Shown: in pieces, positions 8,715 through 17,275 of the stretch
How the letters are laid out: each line of letters starts with the position of its first letter
Position numbering within the stretch: position 1 is the first letter of the stretch
Assembly: GCF_000725625.1 (NCBI RefSeq)
Contig: NZ_JOHS01000066.1
Coordinates: 1 to 35,218 of the forward strand
DNA length: 35,218 bases
DNA from: Streptomyces sp. NRRL F-6676
GTDB taxonomy: Bacteria > Actinomycetota > Actinomycetes > Streptomycetales > Streptomycetaceae
Direction of reading: 5' to 3'
Translations under genes and position numbers: made by a program
Notes under the pieces: model-generated
Database searches by the model: none
The model's input: the letters and a program-made list of their open reading frames with translations, nothing else
Told to the model about the DNA's origin: nothing

Positions 8715-9962
8715 TCAGGACACCGGGCGCGAATCTGCCCAGGACGTCTCGAACTCCTCCCGGTAGGTGGGGAAGAGTCCGCCGTCCAGCACGTCGTCCG
8801 CCTTCACCACCCGCCCGGCGCCGCGCAGCACCATCACCGGGGTCTCCATGCCGCGGGCGCCCCGCAGATAGGACTGCACCACCGCGATGCCGTCGGAGCC
8901 GTCGCCGTCGACCAGGTAGGCGGAGAAGCGGGGTGTGTCGTCGTAGACCTGGATCTGGAAGGCGTCGGGGTCGCGCAACCGGGAGCGCACGCGCCGCATG
9001 TGCAGGATGTTCATCTCCACCGAGCGCCCCAGTTCGCCCCGCTTCATCCCCAGTTCGCGTTCGCGGCGCTTGACCGCGCTGGAGGCGGGGTTGAGGAACA
9101 GCAGCCGTACCCGGGTGCCGGACTCGGCGAGCCGGACCAGCCGCCGGCCGGAGAAGTTCTGCACCAGGAGGTTGAGCCCGATGCCGACGGCGTCGAGCCG
9201 GCGGGCGGAGCCGAAGATGTCCTCGGCGGGGAACTGGCGCAGCAGCCGCACCCGGTCGGGGTGGACGGCGACCACGTCGGCGTACCGGTCGCCGACCAGG
9301 TCCTCGACGGCGTCGACGGGCAGCCGGCGGGCGGAGGGCACGTCGCTGCCCGCGCCGAGGATCTCCAGGAGCCGGGCGGAGGCGCGTTCGGCCTGGGCGA
9401 GCACGGCCTCGGACAGGGCCCGGTTGCGGGAGACGACGTTGCGCGTCACCTCCAGCTCGTCCAGGGCGAGTTCGACGTCGCGGCGCTCGTCCAGGTACGG
9501 CTCGAAGCAGGGCCAGTGCTGCACCATCAGCTCGCGCAGCTGGGGCAGGGTGAGGAAGCTGAGCACGTTGTCGTCGGCCGGGTCGAGGAGATAGCCCTTG
9601 CGACGGCTCACCTCCCGTACGGCGACGGCCCGTTGCACCCACTCCTGGCCGGCCGGCCCGGCCGCGGCGACGACCCAGTCGTCGCCGTGGACGGGTTCGT
9701 AGATCGGGCGCAGCACGGCGGCCACGACCGCGCGCAGCCGCTGCTCGACCAGGTTCAGCCAGATGTAGGCCCGGCCGGCCCGCTGGGCGCGGGTGCGCAC
9801 CTCGTGCCAGGCGTCGGCGTTCCAGTCCAGCTCCGGGCCGATGGAGCCGCGCTCCATCGGCCTGGCCAGCGACACCGCGCCGGGTGGGACGTCCGCGGAG
9901 TTGCCGCCCCGATCCTCGTGACCCTCGTCACCAGGAGGCAGCTCCAGCCCTCCCGAGCCCAC
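8715..9962 (-). CDS. SAV2148 family HEPN domain-containing protein
   Basis: A ~415-residue protein closely resembling the SAV2148 family I know from streptomycetes. The N-terminal half is helical (NLVEQRLRAVVAAVLRPIYEP, GPAGQEWVQRAVAVREVSRR, LTLPQLRELMVQHWPCFEPY) and holds the HEPN-like core with RNVVSRNRAL at residues 174-183. The C-terminal half (RRLVRLAESGTRVRLLFLNP...) resembles a PLD-like nucleotide or substrate-binding fold. Many HEPN proteins are RNases with an R-x4-6-H motif; I do not see the histidine here, so catalysis is doubtful. GTG 9962 (MGSGGLELPPGDEGHE) matches family N-termini I recall and has GGAAGG 10 nt upstream; an ATG at 10004 is an alternative. Function unknown. Confidence 0.85.
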   Translation of the reverse strand: MGSGGLELPPGDEGHEDRGGNSADVPPGAVSLARPMERGSIGPELDWNADAWHEVRTRAQRAGRAYIWLNLVEQRLRAVVAAVLRPIYEPVHGDDWVVAAAGPAGQEWVQRAVAVREVSRRKGYLLDPADDNVLSFLTLPQLRELMVQHWPCFEPYLDERRDVELALDELEVTRNVVSRNRALSEAVLAQAERASARLLEILGAGSDVPSARRLPVDAVEDLVGDRYADVVAVHPDRVRLLRQFPAEDIFGSARRLDAVGIGLNLLVQNFSGRRLVRLAESGTRVRLLFLNPASSAVKRRERELGMKRGELGRSVEMNILHMRRVRSRLRDPDAFQIQVYDDTPRFSAYLVDGDGSDGIAVVQSYLRGARGMETPVMVLRGAGRVVKADDVLDGGLFPTYREEFETSWADSRPVS

Positions 9963-10066
9963 CCGTGCACCGCCTTCCGTTCCCCCATGGAAAACCCGTC
10001 CCAACGATCAAGGAAGGGTACTCCGGGACCGGTCGGCGGTGCAGCCGGATGGACAGGGTTCGTTTC

Positions 10067-11398
10067 TCAACTACCCGATCCGTAATCGCCGTTCTGATCG
10101 GCGAGTTCGGCCGGAGTGAGCGGGTTCATGGCCGTCACGTCGCGCGGGGCGAGGGAGAAGCCCTGCCAGTGCACGGGCATGGGCTGCTGGTCCTCGTCGC
10201 GGGCGATGTGGTGGAAGCCGACGTTGACCCAGACGATGGGGTGCTTGAGGGTCTCCCCGTTGACCCACTTGTCGACCGACTTCCCGGCCCCCGAGCCGCA
10301 GTTGCGCAGGTTGTCGCTGGCGAACTGCTCGCACTTCTTGTACTGGGTGAAGTAGATGTCGTGCTTGGTGTAGCTGCGGCCCGAGTACTTGGCGCTGGGC
10401 CCGGGGACGATCTCGTAGCTGCGCGCGTGCTGGTCCTTGTTCTTGCCGCTCTGGCTGACCACGCGCCACCAGCGCATGTTCGCCGCGTCGCCCGCGAGTT
10501 CCTTGGTGACCTTGGTGCGGGTGGTCTTGTTGGTGGGGCCCTCGTCGCCGCTCGCGGCCGCGGTGACCTTGGAGTCGTACTGCTCGACCTTGGCCTTGGA
10601 GGAGCCGTCGAGGGCGAAGTTGAGCCGCCAGAAGACGTTGTGGCTGTGGCTGGTGGCGTAGGCGCGGGCCCCCTTGCCGAGCGGCCAGCCGCGGTCGTCG
10701 GTGGCGTTGTAGTCGCCGGGTGCGAGGGTGCCGGTGGCACCGATGTTCATGTGGATGGTGCCGTCGTCCTGGAACCGCCACTCGGTGATGTACTCGTACC
10801 AGCCGGTCTGGTTGACGGTGTAGACGAGCAGGTCCTTGCCCTGCTCCTGGAACACCTTGTTCCCGGTGTCGGCCTGCATGCGGTAGGCGTGGCCGCGGGC
10901 GCGGGTGGTGGTGCACAGGCCCTTGACGTTCTCGTGCTCGGGGTCCCAGGCCTCGGGCACCTTGACGGTCTTGATGGTGCCGCCGGGGCACTCCCCGGGC
11001 GCCATCTCCATCAGGCCCTGGCCGAAGCCGGCGCCGGTGACGTCGCTGTACTCGGCCGAGCCGTCGTCGTAGGGCACGTGGATCTGGGCGAGCTTGGCGG
11101 TGGAGAGCACCTTGATGGGGGCGCTCTCGCCGGGGGGCTGGTAGGAGACGTCGGAGAGGACGAGCCCGGCCTCGGCCTCGTAGCTCCAGCACATCCGCCA
11201 GGTGGTCCCGGTGGAGAGCTTCTGTTCGATCCGGTAGGCGGCGCTGCAGTCCTCGGTCGCCGCGGGGGCGTTCCTGGGCTGGGCGGCGGGCTGTGCGGCG
11301 GCCGGTCCGGCGGCCGAGGTCCAGCCGGCCGCGAGCGCGGCCACCGACAGGCCGACCGCGGCACGCCTGCGGGCACCGCTGATTCTGTTCACACGCAT
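10067..11398 (-). CDS. Secreted copper amine oxidase, catalytic-domain protein
   Basis: A 443-residue exported protein: a Sec-like signal peptide (GARRRAAVGLSVAALAAGWTSA) followed by the C-terminal catalytic domain of copper amine oxidases, which oxidise primary amines to aldehyde, ammonia and H2O2. Copper ligands are visible as H251 and H253 (SHSHNVFWRLNF) and H397 (GFHHIARDEDQQPMPV); D119 in YSDVTGAGFGQG is the candidate catalytic base. The TPQ-precursor tyrosine is Y201 in GWYEYITEW, but the usual Asn before it is Trp. Ordinary family members (~640 residues) also have N2/N3 domains; these are missing here and appear to be encoded by the gene directly upstream. Start ATG 11398. Probably co-transcribed with that gene. 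Confidence 0.85.
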   Translation of the reverse strand: MRVNRISGARRRAAVGLSVAALAAGWTSAAGPAAAQPAAQPRNAPAATEDCSAAYRIEQKLSTGTTWRMCWSYEAEAGLVLSDVSYQPPGESAPIKVLSTAKLAQIHVPYDDGSAEYSDVTGAGFGQGLMEMAPGECPGGTIKTVKVPEAWDPEHENVKGLCTTTRARGHAYRMQADTGNKVFQEQGKDLLVYTVNQTGWYEYITEWRFQDDGTIHMNIGATGTLAPGDYNATDDRGWPLGKGARAYATSHSHNVFWRLNFALDGSSKAKVEQYDSKVTAAASGDEGPTNKTTRTKVTKELAGDAANMRWWRVVSQSGKNKDQHARSYEIVPGPSAKYSGRSYTKHDIYFTQYKKCEQFASDNLRNCGSGAGKSVDKWVNGETLKHPIVWVNVGFHHIARDEDQQPMPVHWQGFSLAPRDVTAMNPLTPAELADQNGDYGSGS

Positions 11399-11455
11399 GA
11401 CGAGATGACTCCTTGCCTTCAGCAGGGAAGCTGGGGAAGAGATGCGGAGGACGGG

Positions 11456-11500
11456 TGCGGACCGGCCGCCCGGTCAGTGCGGACGGGCCGCCCCGGTCAG
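11456..11500. repeat. Tandem duplication spanning stop codon of amine oxidase subunit gene
   Basis: Two adjacent copies, 22 nt (11456-11477) and 23 nt (11478-11500), of TGCGGACCGGCCGCCCGGTC+AG type, differing by one substitution and one indel. Each copy includes TCA, the complement of the gene's TGA stop. It lies in the gap before the amine oxidase start. Confidence 0.8.
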
Positions 11501-12318
11501 TGCAGCTTGGCGACCTTGCGGGTGCTGAGGTCGATGATCAGGGCGCGGCTGTCGATCCACGGGCCGTTCTTCACCTTCGGGAAGAGCCGCACGCAGCGGT
11601 GCTCGCCGCACTTGTCGAGCGCGGCCGGCCGGACGCCCGGCGTGGCGCGGTAGACCATGCTGTCCAGCCTGAGCTGGTCGGGCGAGGTCAGCTTCTTGCC
11701 GGTGGCGTCCTTGTAGTCGGCCTTGAGCCCGGCGCCGAGCGGGTCGGCGATGAGCAGCCGGGCCGCCTCCACCGTCTCGTCGTGGCTGAGCGGCGGCTGG
11801 ACGCCGTGCTGGGTGTCGGTCGACTCGACCTTGCTGGTGTCGAGGTTGACCGTCCGGGTGACGAGCGTGTCGTTCTTGTAGTCGTAGTACGTGACGTCCG
11901 CGCGGCGCGGCGCGCTCGTGGAGTCCAGCTCGTCCTCGTCCGGCTCGGCGAGCTGCACGCTCAGCCGCTCCGGGCCGCGGTCGCCCTCGACGTTCTGGGT
12001 GCGGGCGAGCGACTGCGGGTTGCTCGCGATCCGCACCACCCTGTCGGTCTCGTCGTCGGTCAGCGGGTCGCTGCCGACACCCTTCTTCCCCACGACGGGC
12101 GCGTCCTCGACGACGCCGGGCGGTACGGCGGCCGCGTCTCCGGCCGCCCCCGCCCGGGCCGCCGAGCCGCTCGCCCCGGCCCCCTCGTTCCCGTTCCCGT
12201 TGCCGGACGCTCCCGCCGAGCCGGGCAGTGTGACGGCCAGCATCGCCGCCGTTCCCGCCACGGCGATGGCCGCGCCCGCCACCACCTTCCCCAGATGGCG
12301 GTGCACTTTCCTGCGCAC
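11497..12318 (-). CDS. Tyramine oxidase subunit B-like protein (amine oxidase N-domain equivalent)
   Basis: A 273-residue exported or membrane-anchored protein: basic N-terminus and hydrophobic segment (VVAGAAIAVAGTAAMLAVTL), a Gly/Asn/Ala-rich linker, then two similar modules, one starting at HPL-type DPLTDDETDRVVRIAS and the other at PPLSHDETVEAARLLIADP. This two-module pattern matches the N2 and N3 domains of copper amine oxidases (Pfam Cu_amine_oxidN2/N3). The adjacent catalytic gene lacks those domains, so the two products probably form one enzyme. I recall this family being named tyramine oxidase subunit B. It is first in a two-gene operon (98-nt gap). ATG 12318 has GGGGGAG upstream. 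Interaction is inferred, not seen. Confidence 0.8.
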   Translation of the reverse strand: MRRKVHRHLGKVVAGAAIAVAGTAAMLAVTLPGSAGASGNGNGNEGAGASGSAARAGAAGDAAAVPPGVVEDAPVVGKKGVGSDPLTDDETDRVVRIASNPQSLARTQNVEGDRGPERLSVQLAEPDEDELDSTSAPRRADVTYYDYKNDTLVTRTVNLDTSKVESTDTQHGVQPPLSHDETVEAARLLIADPLGAGLKADYKDATGKKLTSPDQLRLDSMVYRATPGVRPAALDKCGEHRCVRLFPKVKNGPWIDSRALIIDLSTRKVAKLH

Positions 12319-12478
12319 ATTTCCCCCTGCTCCCCCGGATCGCCCGGGAAGACAGTGTCGATTTCCCCACTGGTTCGGCGTACTCCATAGGCGGCGTACG
12401 CACTGGTCGCCGGGTAAGAGGCGCGTAAGTCATGGGTGGTTCCCCCCTTTTCGGGGAAACTCGACCTGTCGACGCCCC

Positions 12479-12540
12479 CAGGGTCTGTCGTCGCACTGCC
12501 GTCGTGCGCCCGGCGGACGGCGGTCCGACGACAGACCCTG
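12479..12540. repeat. 62-bp element with perfect 15-bp inverted repeats
   Basis: CAGGGTCTGTCGTCG (12479-12493) and its exact reverse complement (12526-12540) flank a 32-nt centre. The element ends 29 nt before the glgX start and is 161 nt upstream of the divergent amine oxidase operon. It could be a transcript hairpin in the glgX leader, an operator, or a miniature inverted-repeat element whose ends resemble transposon termini. Confidence 0.75.
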
Positions 12541-12569
12541 AGGTTCGGAACTACGGGAAGAGCGTGTCC

Positions 12570-14684
12570 ATGCAGGTCTGGCCCGGAGAGGCATATCCCC
12601 TGGGCGCCACGTACGACGGCGCCGGCACCAACTTCGCGGTCTTCTCGGAGGCCGCCCACCGGATCGAGCTGTGTCTGCTGCACGACGACGGCTCCGAGAC
12701 GGCGGTGGAGATGCGCGAGACCGACGCGTTCGTGCGCCACGCCTATCTGCCGGGCGTCATGCCGGGGCAGCGGTACGGCTACCGCGTGCACGGCCCCTAC
12801 GCCCCCGAGCGCGGCCTGCGCTGCAACTCGGCGAAGCTGCTGCTCGACCCGTACGCGCGTGCGATCAGCGGGGCGGTCGACTGGGGGGAGGAGGTGTACG
12901 GCTACCACTTCGACGAGCCCGGCCGGCGCAACGACCTCGACTCGGCCCCGCACACCATGACCTCGGTCGTGGTGAACCCCTACTTCGACTGGGGCGACGA
13001 CCGCCCGCCCCGGCACGGCTACCACGGCACGGTGATCTACGAGGCCCACGTCAAGGGCCTGACGATGCGCCACCCGGAGCTGCCGGAGGAGCTGCGCGGC
13101 ACCTACGCGGCGCTCGCCCACCCGGCGATCATCGAACACCTGACGGAACTCGGCGTCACGGCACTGGAGCTGATGCCCGTACACCAGTTCGTCAACGACC
13201 ACCGTCTGGTCGACATGGGGCTCAACAACTACTGGGGCTACAACACCATCGGCTTCTTCGCCCCGCACAACGCCTACGCCTCCTGGGGCGACCGCGGCCA
13301 GCAGGTGCTCGAGTTCAAGTCGGCCGTCCGGGCGCTGCACGAGGCCGGCATCGAGGTCATCCTCGACGTCGTCTACAACCACACCGCCGAGGGCAACCAC
13401 CTGGGGCCGACGCTCTCCTTCAAGGGCATCGACAACCCCTCGTACTACCGCCTCACCGACGACCCGCAGTACTACATGGACACCACCGGCACCGGGAACT
13501 CGCTCCTCATGCGGTCCCCGCACGTCCTGCAACTGATCATGGACTCGCTGCGCTACTGGGTCACCGACATGCACGTCGACGGCTTCCGCTTCGACCTCGC
13601 CGCGACCCTGGCCCGGCAGTTCCACGAGGTGGACCGGCTGTCGTCCTTCTTCGACCTGGTCCAGCAGGACCCGGTCGTCTCCCAGGTGAAGCTGATCGCC
13701 GAGCCCTGGGACGTCGGCGAGGGCGGCTACCAGGTGGGCAACTTCCCGCCGCTGTGGACGGAGTGGAACGGCAAGTACCGGGACACCGTGCGCGACCTGT
13801 GGCGGGGCGAGCCGCGGGCGCTCGCGGAGTTCGCCTCCCGACTCACCGGCTCCTCCGACCTCTACCAGGACGACGGCCGCCGCCCACTGGCCTCGATCAA
13901 CTTCGTCACCTGCCACGACGGCTTCACCCTGCACGACCTGGTCGCCTACAACGACAAGCACAACGACGCCAACGGCGAGGACAACCGGGACGGCGAGAGC
14001 CACAACCGCTCCTGGAACTGCGGCGCCGAGGGCGACACCGACGACCCGGACATCCTGGCGCTGCGCGGCCGGCAGATGCGGAACTTCATCGCCACGCTGA
14101 TGCTCTCCCAGGGCGTGCCCATGCTCAGCCACGGCGACGAGCTGGCCCGCACCCAGAACGGCAACAACAACGCGTACTGCCAGGACAACGAGCTGTCCTG
14201 GGTGGACTGGCCGGAACCCGGCGAGAACAACGACCTGCTGGAGTTCACCCGCGCCATGGTCTGGCTGCGCCGCGACCACCCGGTCCTGCGCCGCCGCCGC
14301 TTCTTCCACGGCCGTCCCGTGGAGGGCACCCACGACGAACTCTCGGACATCGCCTGGTTCACCCCCGAGGGCAACGAGATGACCCAGCAGGACTGGGATT
14401 CCGCCCAGGCCAGCGCCCTGACCGTGTTCCTCAACGGCGACGCCATCTCCGAACCGGGTCCCCGCGGCGAACGCATCCAGGACGACTCGTTCCTGCTGAT
14501 GTTCAACGCGTACCACGAGCCCCTGGAGTTCGAGGTCCCGGTGGGCCAGGGCGGCGAATGGCAGGTGGTGGTCGACACGTCCCGCCCGGAGGGCGTCCCG
14601 TCCGGAGAAGGCCAGAAACTCAAAAAGGGCGACCACCTCACCCTCACGGACCGCAGCATGACGGTGCTGCACCGCGCTCCATAA
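12570..14684 (+). CDS. glgX: Glycogen debranching enzyme GlgX/TreX
   Basis: A 704-residue isoamylase-type GH13 enzyme that hydrolyses alpha-1,6 branches of glycogen. The N-terminal CBM48 domain (YPLGATYDGAGTNFAVFSEA) precedes the catalytic barrel with nucleophile D342 (DGFRFDLA), acid/base E378 (IAEPWD) and D450 (CHDGFTLHD). The motif NNYWGYNTIGFFAPH is typical of GlgX/TreX. It is the first of three genes converting glycogen to trehalose; its linear maltodextrin products feed TreY just downstream. ATG 12570 has GGGAAG 9 nt upstream; GTG 12564 is too close to that site. Confidence 0.95.
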   Translation: MQVWPGEAYPLGATYDGAGTNFAVFSEAAHRIELCLLHDDGSETAVEMRETDAFVRHAYLPGVMPGQRYGYRVHGPYAPERGLRCNSAKLLLDPYARAISGAVDWGEEVYGYHFDEPGRRNDLDSAPHTMTSVVVNPYFDWGDDRPPRHGYHGTVIYEAHVKGLTMRHPELPEELRGTYAALAHPAIIEHLTELGVTALELMPVHQFVNDHRLVDMGLNNYWGYNTIGFFAPHNAYASWGDRGQQVLEFKSAVRALHEAGIEVILDVVYNHTAEGNHLGPTLSFKGIDNPSYYRLTDDPQYYMDTTGTGNSLLMRSPHVLQLIMDSLRYWVTDMHVDGFRFDLAATLARQFHEVDRLSSFFDLVQQDPVVSQVKLIAEPWDVGEGGYQVGNFPPLWTEWNGKYRDTVRDLWRGEPRALAEFASRLTGSSDLYQDDGRRPLASINFVTCHDGFTLHDLVAYNDKHNDANGEDNRDGESHNRSWNCGAEGDTDDPDILALRGRQMRNFIATLMLSQGVPMLSHGDELARTQNGNNNAYCQDNELSWVDWPEPGENNDLLEFTRAMVWLRRDHPVLRRRRFFHGRPVEGTHDELSDIAWFTPEGNEMTQQDWDSAQASALTVFLNGDAISEPGPRGERIQDDSFLLMFNAYHEPLEFEVPVGQGGEWQVVVDTSRPEGVPSGEGQKLKKGDHLTLTDRSMTVLHRAP

Positions 14685-14740
14685 GGGGCGCGGGGCTGTG
14701 TCAATGTGCGGCTCCGCCGCGAGCGCAATCTTTTAGGGGG

Positions 14741-14796
14741 CCCGGGGGCGCAGCCCCCCGGGGATGGGAAGGGTAGGGGCGGCGGGGGCGAAAAAC
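14741..14796 (+). repeat. Interspersed intergenic repeat, copy 2
   Basis: A hairpin of GGGGGC-GCA-GCCCCC (extendable with one bulge to CCC/GGG) is followed by GGGAAGGGTAGGGGCGGCGG and GGGCGAAAAA. Same layout and orientation as copy 1. It lies between the glgX stop and the treY start and may attenuate or terminate read-through. Confidence 0.75.
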
Positions 14797-14877
14797 GCCT
14801 GCGCGCGCCCCCGCCCCCGCACTCCCCACCCACCTGCCGCAGACACAAAACCCGCCAACGCGGGTACGTACGACCCC

Positions 14878-17229
14878 ATGACACCTGAGCGCCCCGCCTC
14901 ACCGCCGCCCACGGCCACCTACCGCCTGCAACTGCAGCCCGGTTTCCCGTTCGCCGCAGCCGAGGCAGCCGTCCCCTACCTCGCCCCGCTCGGCGTCTCC
15001 CACCTCCACCTCTCCCCCGTCCTGGAGGCCACGCCCGGCTCCCTCCACGGCTACGACGTCGTCGACCACTCCCGCGTCCGGGAGGAACTCGGCGGCGAGC
15101 CGGCCCTGCGCGCGCTGTCCGCGACGGCACGCGAGCACGGCCTCGGCCTGATCGTGGACATCGTCCCCAACCACATGGCGATGTCCCCGCGCCACAACCG
15201 CCCGCTGTGGGAGGTCCTGCGCGAGGGCCCGAAGTCGCCGTACGCACGCTGGTTCGACATCGACTGGGAGGCGCAGGGCGGACAGCTCCTGCTCCCCGTC
15301 CTCGGCCACCCGCTCGGCGCCGAGATCGACCACCTCACCGTCGACGGCGACGTCCTGCGCTACTACGACCACGTCTTCCCGCTCCGCGAGGGCACCGCCG
15401 GGCTGCCGCTGCCGCGGCTGATCGACGCCCAGTGGTACCGCCCCGCCTGGTGGCGGCTGGCCCGCACGGAGCTGAACTACCGGCGGTTCTTCAGCATCTC
15501 GGACCTCATCGGCGTCCGCGTGGAGGACCCGGAGGTCTTCCGGGCCACGCACGGGACGATCCTGCGGCTGCTCGACGAGGGCGTGCTCGACGGTCTGCGC
15601 GTGGACCACCCGGACGGCCTCGCCGACCCCGACGCGTATCTGCGGCAGCTGGACGAGGCGACCGGCGGCCGGTGGACCGTCGTGGAGAAGATCCTCGCCG
15701 ACCGGGAGGTGCTGTCACCCGCCTGGCCGGTGGACGGCACCACCGGCTACGACGCCCTGCGCCGCATCGACGGCGTCCTCACCGACCCTGAGGGCGCCCG
15801 GGAACTGCTCGCCCACTACCGCGCCTTCGCCGCCCCGGAGCCGGACGCCGGGGGCGACTGGGCGGCCACCGCGCGCCGGGCGGCGTACGAGACCGTCGAC
15901 CACGAGCTGGCCACCGAGGTGGACCGGCTCACCCGGGTGGCCGCGCACGTCTGCGCCGGCGCGGCGGACCCCGCGCTGCGCGACCACGCCCCCTGGGCGC
16001 TGCGCACCGCGCTGCGCGAGCTGCTGGTCCGCATGGAGGTCTACCGGCCCTACGACTCCACCGACGCCGAGGCGGTCCTCACCGAGGAGGCCGCCGCCGA
16101 GGCCCGTACCGCCTTCCGGGTGGCGGAGGAGGCGCACGCGGTGAGCGTCGTGCGGGACCTGGCGCTGGGGCGGGCCGGGGACGGGCCCGGGCACGAGGAG
16201 TTCCGCACCCGGTTCGCGCAGACCGCCTCCGCGCTGCGCGCCAAGTCGGTGGAGGACACGGCGTTCTACCGGTACGTGCCGCTGCTGTCGGCCAACGAGG
16301 TCGGCGGCGACCCGGGCGCGCCCGGCCTCTCCCCCGGCGACTTCCACGCGTACTGCACCCGCTTGCAGAGCGACTGGCCGCTGACCGGGACCGTGCTGTC
16401 CACCCACGACACCAAGCGCAGCGCCGACGTCCGGGCGGCGATCGCCGTGCTCACCGAGTGCCCGGAGCGCTGGGCCGGGGTGCTGGCCGAGGCGGCCGCG
16501 GCCGGCCCCGGGGCGCCCGACGGCGCCCTGGCCTGGGCCGCGTGGCAGACCCTGCTGGGGCTCGGCGTCCCGGACGCGGACCGGCTGGGTCAGGCGCTGC
16601 TCAAGCATGTGCGGGAGGCGAAGCTGCGTACCTCCTGGACCGAGCAGGACGCCGGGTACGAGGAGAAGGTCGCCGCCTTCGTGGCCGAGGGCCCGTGCGG
16701 GGCCGCCGGGCGGTACGTGACGGAGTTCCGTGCCGAACTCGCCCCGCACATCCGGGCCAACGTCCTGGGCGCCGCCCTGACCCAGCTGACGATGCCGGGC
16801 GTGCCGGACGTCTACCAGGGCGCCGAGGGCGAGTACCGGGCGCTGGTCGACCCGGACAACCGGGCGCCGTTCGCGCCGCAGGAGGGTGCCTCGGCGAAGG
16901 AGGCCGTCACCACGGCCGCGCTGCGGCTGCGCGCCCGGCGTCCGGAGCTGTTCGGCGCGTCGGCGACATACGCCCCGCTGTGGGCGGAGGGGCCGGGCGC
17001 GGCGCACTGCCTGGCGTTCACGCGCTCCGGGCGGGTCCTCACCGCGGTCACCCGGCTGTCGCTGCGGCTCGCGGAGGCGGGCGGCTGGCGGGAGACGGTG
17101 CTGCCGCTGCCGCCGGGCCGCTGGAGCGACGTGTTCGCCCCGGAGCGGCGGTTCGAGGGCCGGGTCCGCGTGGCGGAGCTGTTCTCGCCGCTGCCGGTGG
17201 CGCTGCTGGAGCGGACCGGGGGCGAGTGA
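14878..17229 (+). CDS. treY: (1->4)-alpha-D-glucan 1-alpha-D-glucosylmutase (maltooligosyltrehalose synthase)
   Basis: A 783-residue GH13 enzyme that isomerises the reducing-end alpha-1,4 bond of a maltodextrin to alpha,alpha-1,1, creating a terminal trehalose unit for TreZ. It starts with the family pattern TYRLQLQPGFPFAAAEAAVPYL and LGVSHLHLSPVLEATPGS-HGYDVVDH. Catalytic residues are D243 (GLRVDHPDGL), E270 (VVEKIL) and D511 (STHDTKRSADVRA). ATG 14878 gives the usual family N-terminus; the Shine-Dalgarno is weak, with a small CCCGC/GCGGG inverted repeat just upstream, so the message might be leaderless or poorly translated. It follows glgX by 193 nt, with repeat copy 2 between them. Confidence 0.95.
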   Translation: MTPERPASPPPTATYRLQLQPGFPFAAAEAAVPYLAPLGVSHLHLSPVLEATPGSLHGYDVVDHSRVREELGGEPALRALSATAREHGLGLIVDIVPNHMAMSPRHNRPLWEVLREGPKSPYARWFDIDWEAQGGQLLLPVLGHPLGAEIDHLTVDGDVLRYYDHVFPLREGTAGLPLPRLIDAQWYRPAWWRLARTELNYRRFFSISDLIGVRVEDPEVFRATHGTILRLLDEGVLDGLRVDHPDGLADPDAYLRQLDEATGGRWTVVEKILADREVLSPAWPVDGTTGYDALRRIDGVLTDPEGARELLAHYRAFAAPEPDAGGDWAATARRAAYETVDHELATEVDRLTRVAAHVCAGAADPALRDHAPWALRTALRELLVRMEVYRPYDSTDAEAVLTEEAAAEARTAFRVAEEAHAVSVVRDLALGRAGDGPGHEEFRTRFAQTASALRAKSVEDTAFYRYVPLLSANEVGGDPGAPGLSPGDFHAYCTRLQSDWPLTGTVLSTHDTKRSADVRAAIAVLTECPERWAGVLAEAAAAGPGAPDGALAWAAWQTLLGLGVPDADRLGQALLKHVREAKLRTSWTEQDAGYEEKVAAFVAEGPCGAAGRYVTEFRAELAPHIRANVLGAALTQLTMPGVPDVYQGAEGEYRALVDPDNRAPFAPQEGASAKEAVTTAALRLRARRPELFGASATYAPLWAEGPGAAHCLAFTRSGRVLTAVTRLSLRLAEAGGWRETVLPLPPGRWSDVFAPERRFEGRVRVAELFSPLPVALLERTGGE

Positions 17230-17275
17230 ACGGGGCGCGGCCCGCGGTCGGTGGCGGGTGGGGCCCGCCCTTCGG

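Noticed and set aside
8715..9962. A HEPN-based toxin-antitoxin or phage-defence system
   Set aside because: No MNT-type antitoxin, partner gene or mobile context is adjacent, and the usual HEPN catalytic His is not visible.
9884..11653. A long plus-strand open frame over the amine oxidase gene
   Set aside because: The composition is that of an antisense frame and the minus strand encodes a recognisable amine oxidase with signal peptide.
12479..12540. A complete insertion sequence
   Set aside because: Only 62 bp lie between the outer ends of the inverted repeats and no transposase or clear target duplication is present.
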